DNA of 64,000 bases from Phylloscopus collybita (Eukaryota; Chordata; Aves; Passeriformes; Phylloscopidae): assembly GCA_027886175.1 (NCBI GenBank), contig JAJNNQ010000013.1, positions 7,273,501 to 7,337,500 of the forward strand. Direction: 5' to 3'. Position 1 is the first letter of the stretch; each line of letters begins with the position of its first letter. The translations under genes were made by a program, and so were the position numbers. Under the pieces are notes generated by a model that saw nothing but the letters and a program-made list of their open reading frames with translations, was not told the DNA's origin and did no database searches. Shown here piece by piece: positions 63,129-64,000 of the stretch.

Positions 63129-64000
63129 GTAAGCATGGTATCTGTGGAAATAGCTGCACAAAGAATAGATGTTACAGAATGTAGAAAGGCAAGTTTGTCC
63201 CTCTGACACAGAGAGACAAGGACCAGGTTCAACACTTGAGGGAAACTTACTCCGTGCTCTTATCTCTAAAGCTATGTAGGAGAGATCCACATTTTGTGTT
63301 AAGCCATCCACATAAAATTCATAGCAGATCAGTTCACCCAGACAGAGACCGATGGTAGTTTGTGTGTTAGCTCTAGTTATCCAGTGAGGAATGGCTACTA
63401 TCCAGCCTGAAGCAAGTTTAAATCTTCTGCTTACTGCCAGTCACTGATTTCTCAGCCTTTTAGATATGAATCCACTGAAAATGATCACTGATAACTTCAG
63501 ATATTTTAAGGTATCTTTTCAATTTAACTTCTACCACAGTTTCTGGAAGAAAGGATCCCCAGCATCAGCCTTTCGGATTCCTTCAGCTCTGCATCCGTGA
63601 CCTTTACATGCACAAGACGGCCCTGAGCCTTTGGTGCACGGAGCTGCTTTGCCATAGGCCAGCGGCAAAACTTGTATAGATGCATTCCAGCCAGACACAT
63701 AATTTATTTTCCATTGCCTTTTCTCAGTCTCTCAGTTAACTGAAATTAAATGAACAATGTGTCCTTCTGTCTGCTCTTCAGGAAGGCAGTCTGGTGGGTG
63801 GGAATGCTTCCAGAGAGGAGAATGGCTGCGAGCAGTAAATATTAATAGCTTGGTTGTTGAGGTGAAGCCCGGGTGCCACCGCCGGCTGCTCTGTGGGAAT
63901 GGCTGCCCGGCCCGTCCCCTCACAGGAGCCGTCCATCCCCTCACAGGAGCTGGCTCCTGCTAGCGCGCCCCTCGGCCTCCTCAGGGAGCTCTTGCCCCGC
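63129..64000 (+). other. DTL intron 10 (partial)
   Basis: Intronic DNA that becomes GC-rich toward the right edge (from about 63860). There the 15-mer TCCCCTCACAGGAGC occurs twice, at 63915-63929 and 63936-63950. No exon recognised. Confidence 0.65.

Overview
This is vertebrate nuclear DNA, almost certainly from a bird. Coding sequence is split into short exons with GT(GC)/AG junctions. The interspersed repeats I can recognise are CR1 LINE 3' ends, the typical sauropsid retroposon. The gene order LPGAT1 - INTS7 - DTL matches human 1q32.3, but distances are much shorter, as in bird genomes. I cannot name the species.

Layout. (1) 1-11.2 kb: the 5' end of LPGAT1 on the minus strand. It comprises a GC-rich CpG-island promoter, a non-coding first exon (right end near 11.2 kb), the first coding exon (10333-10600; ATG at 10570) and about 10.3 kb of the following intron. 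That intron holds one unexplained exon-like segment at 4648-4758. (2) 11.2-33.8 kb: intergenic DNA with two CR1 fragments, simple repeats and no gene I can support. (3) 33868-56265: the complete INTS7 coding region on the minus strand. I assembled 20 exons with consistent phases and an uninterrupted 961-codon reading frame; two introns start with GC instead of GT. (4) 56266-56488: a 223-bp head-to-head promoter between the INTS7 and DTL start codons, with a CCAAT box and two tandem E2F-type sites. (5) 56489-64000: the first ten exons of DTL (CDT2) on the plus strand, encoding residues 1-307. The gene continues beyond the window.

Function. LPGAT1 is an ER lysophospholipid acyltransferase. INTS7 is a subunit of the Integrator complex (snRNA 3' processing and attenuation of RNA polymerase II). 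DTL is the WD40 substrate receptor of the CRL4-CDT2 ubiquitin ligase, which destroys CDT1, p21 and SET8 on chromatin-bound PCNA. INTS7 and DTL share a promoter and may share cell-cycle input; LPGAT1 has its own.

I found no new multigene system. The most unusual items are a 59-bp, 95% matched inverted repeat with a 6-nt loop in DTL intron 7; a nine-copy 21-bp minisatellite that begins next to the DTL exon 1 donor; the two GC-AG introns in INTS7; the tandem E2F element; an upstream ORF in the LPGAT1 leader; a poly(T) insertion between direct repeats; and the orphan exon candidate. Coordinates of exons were read by hand from the sequence.
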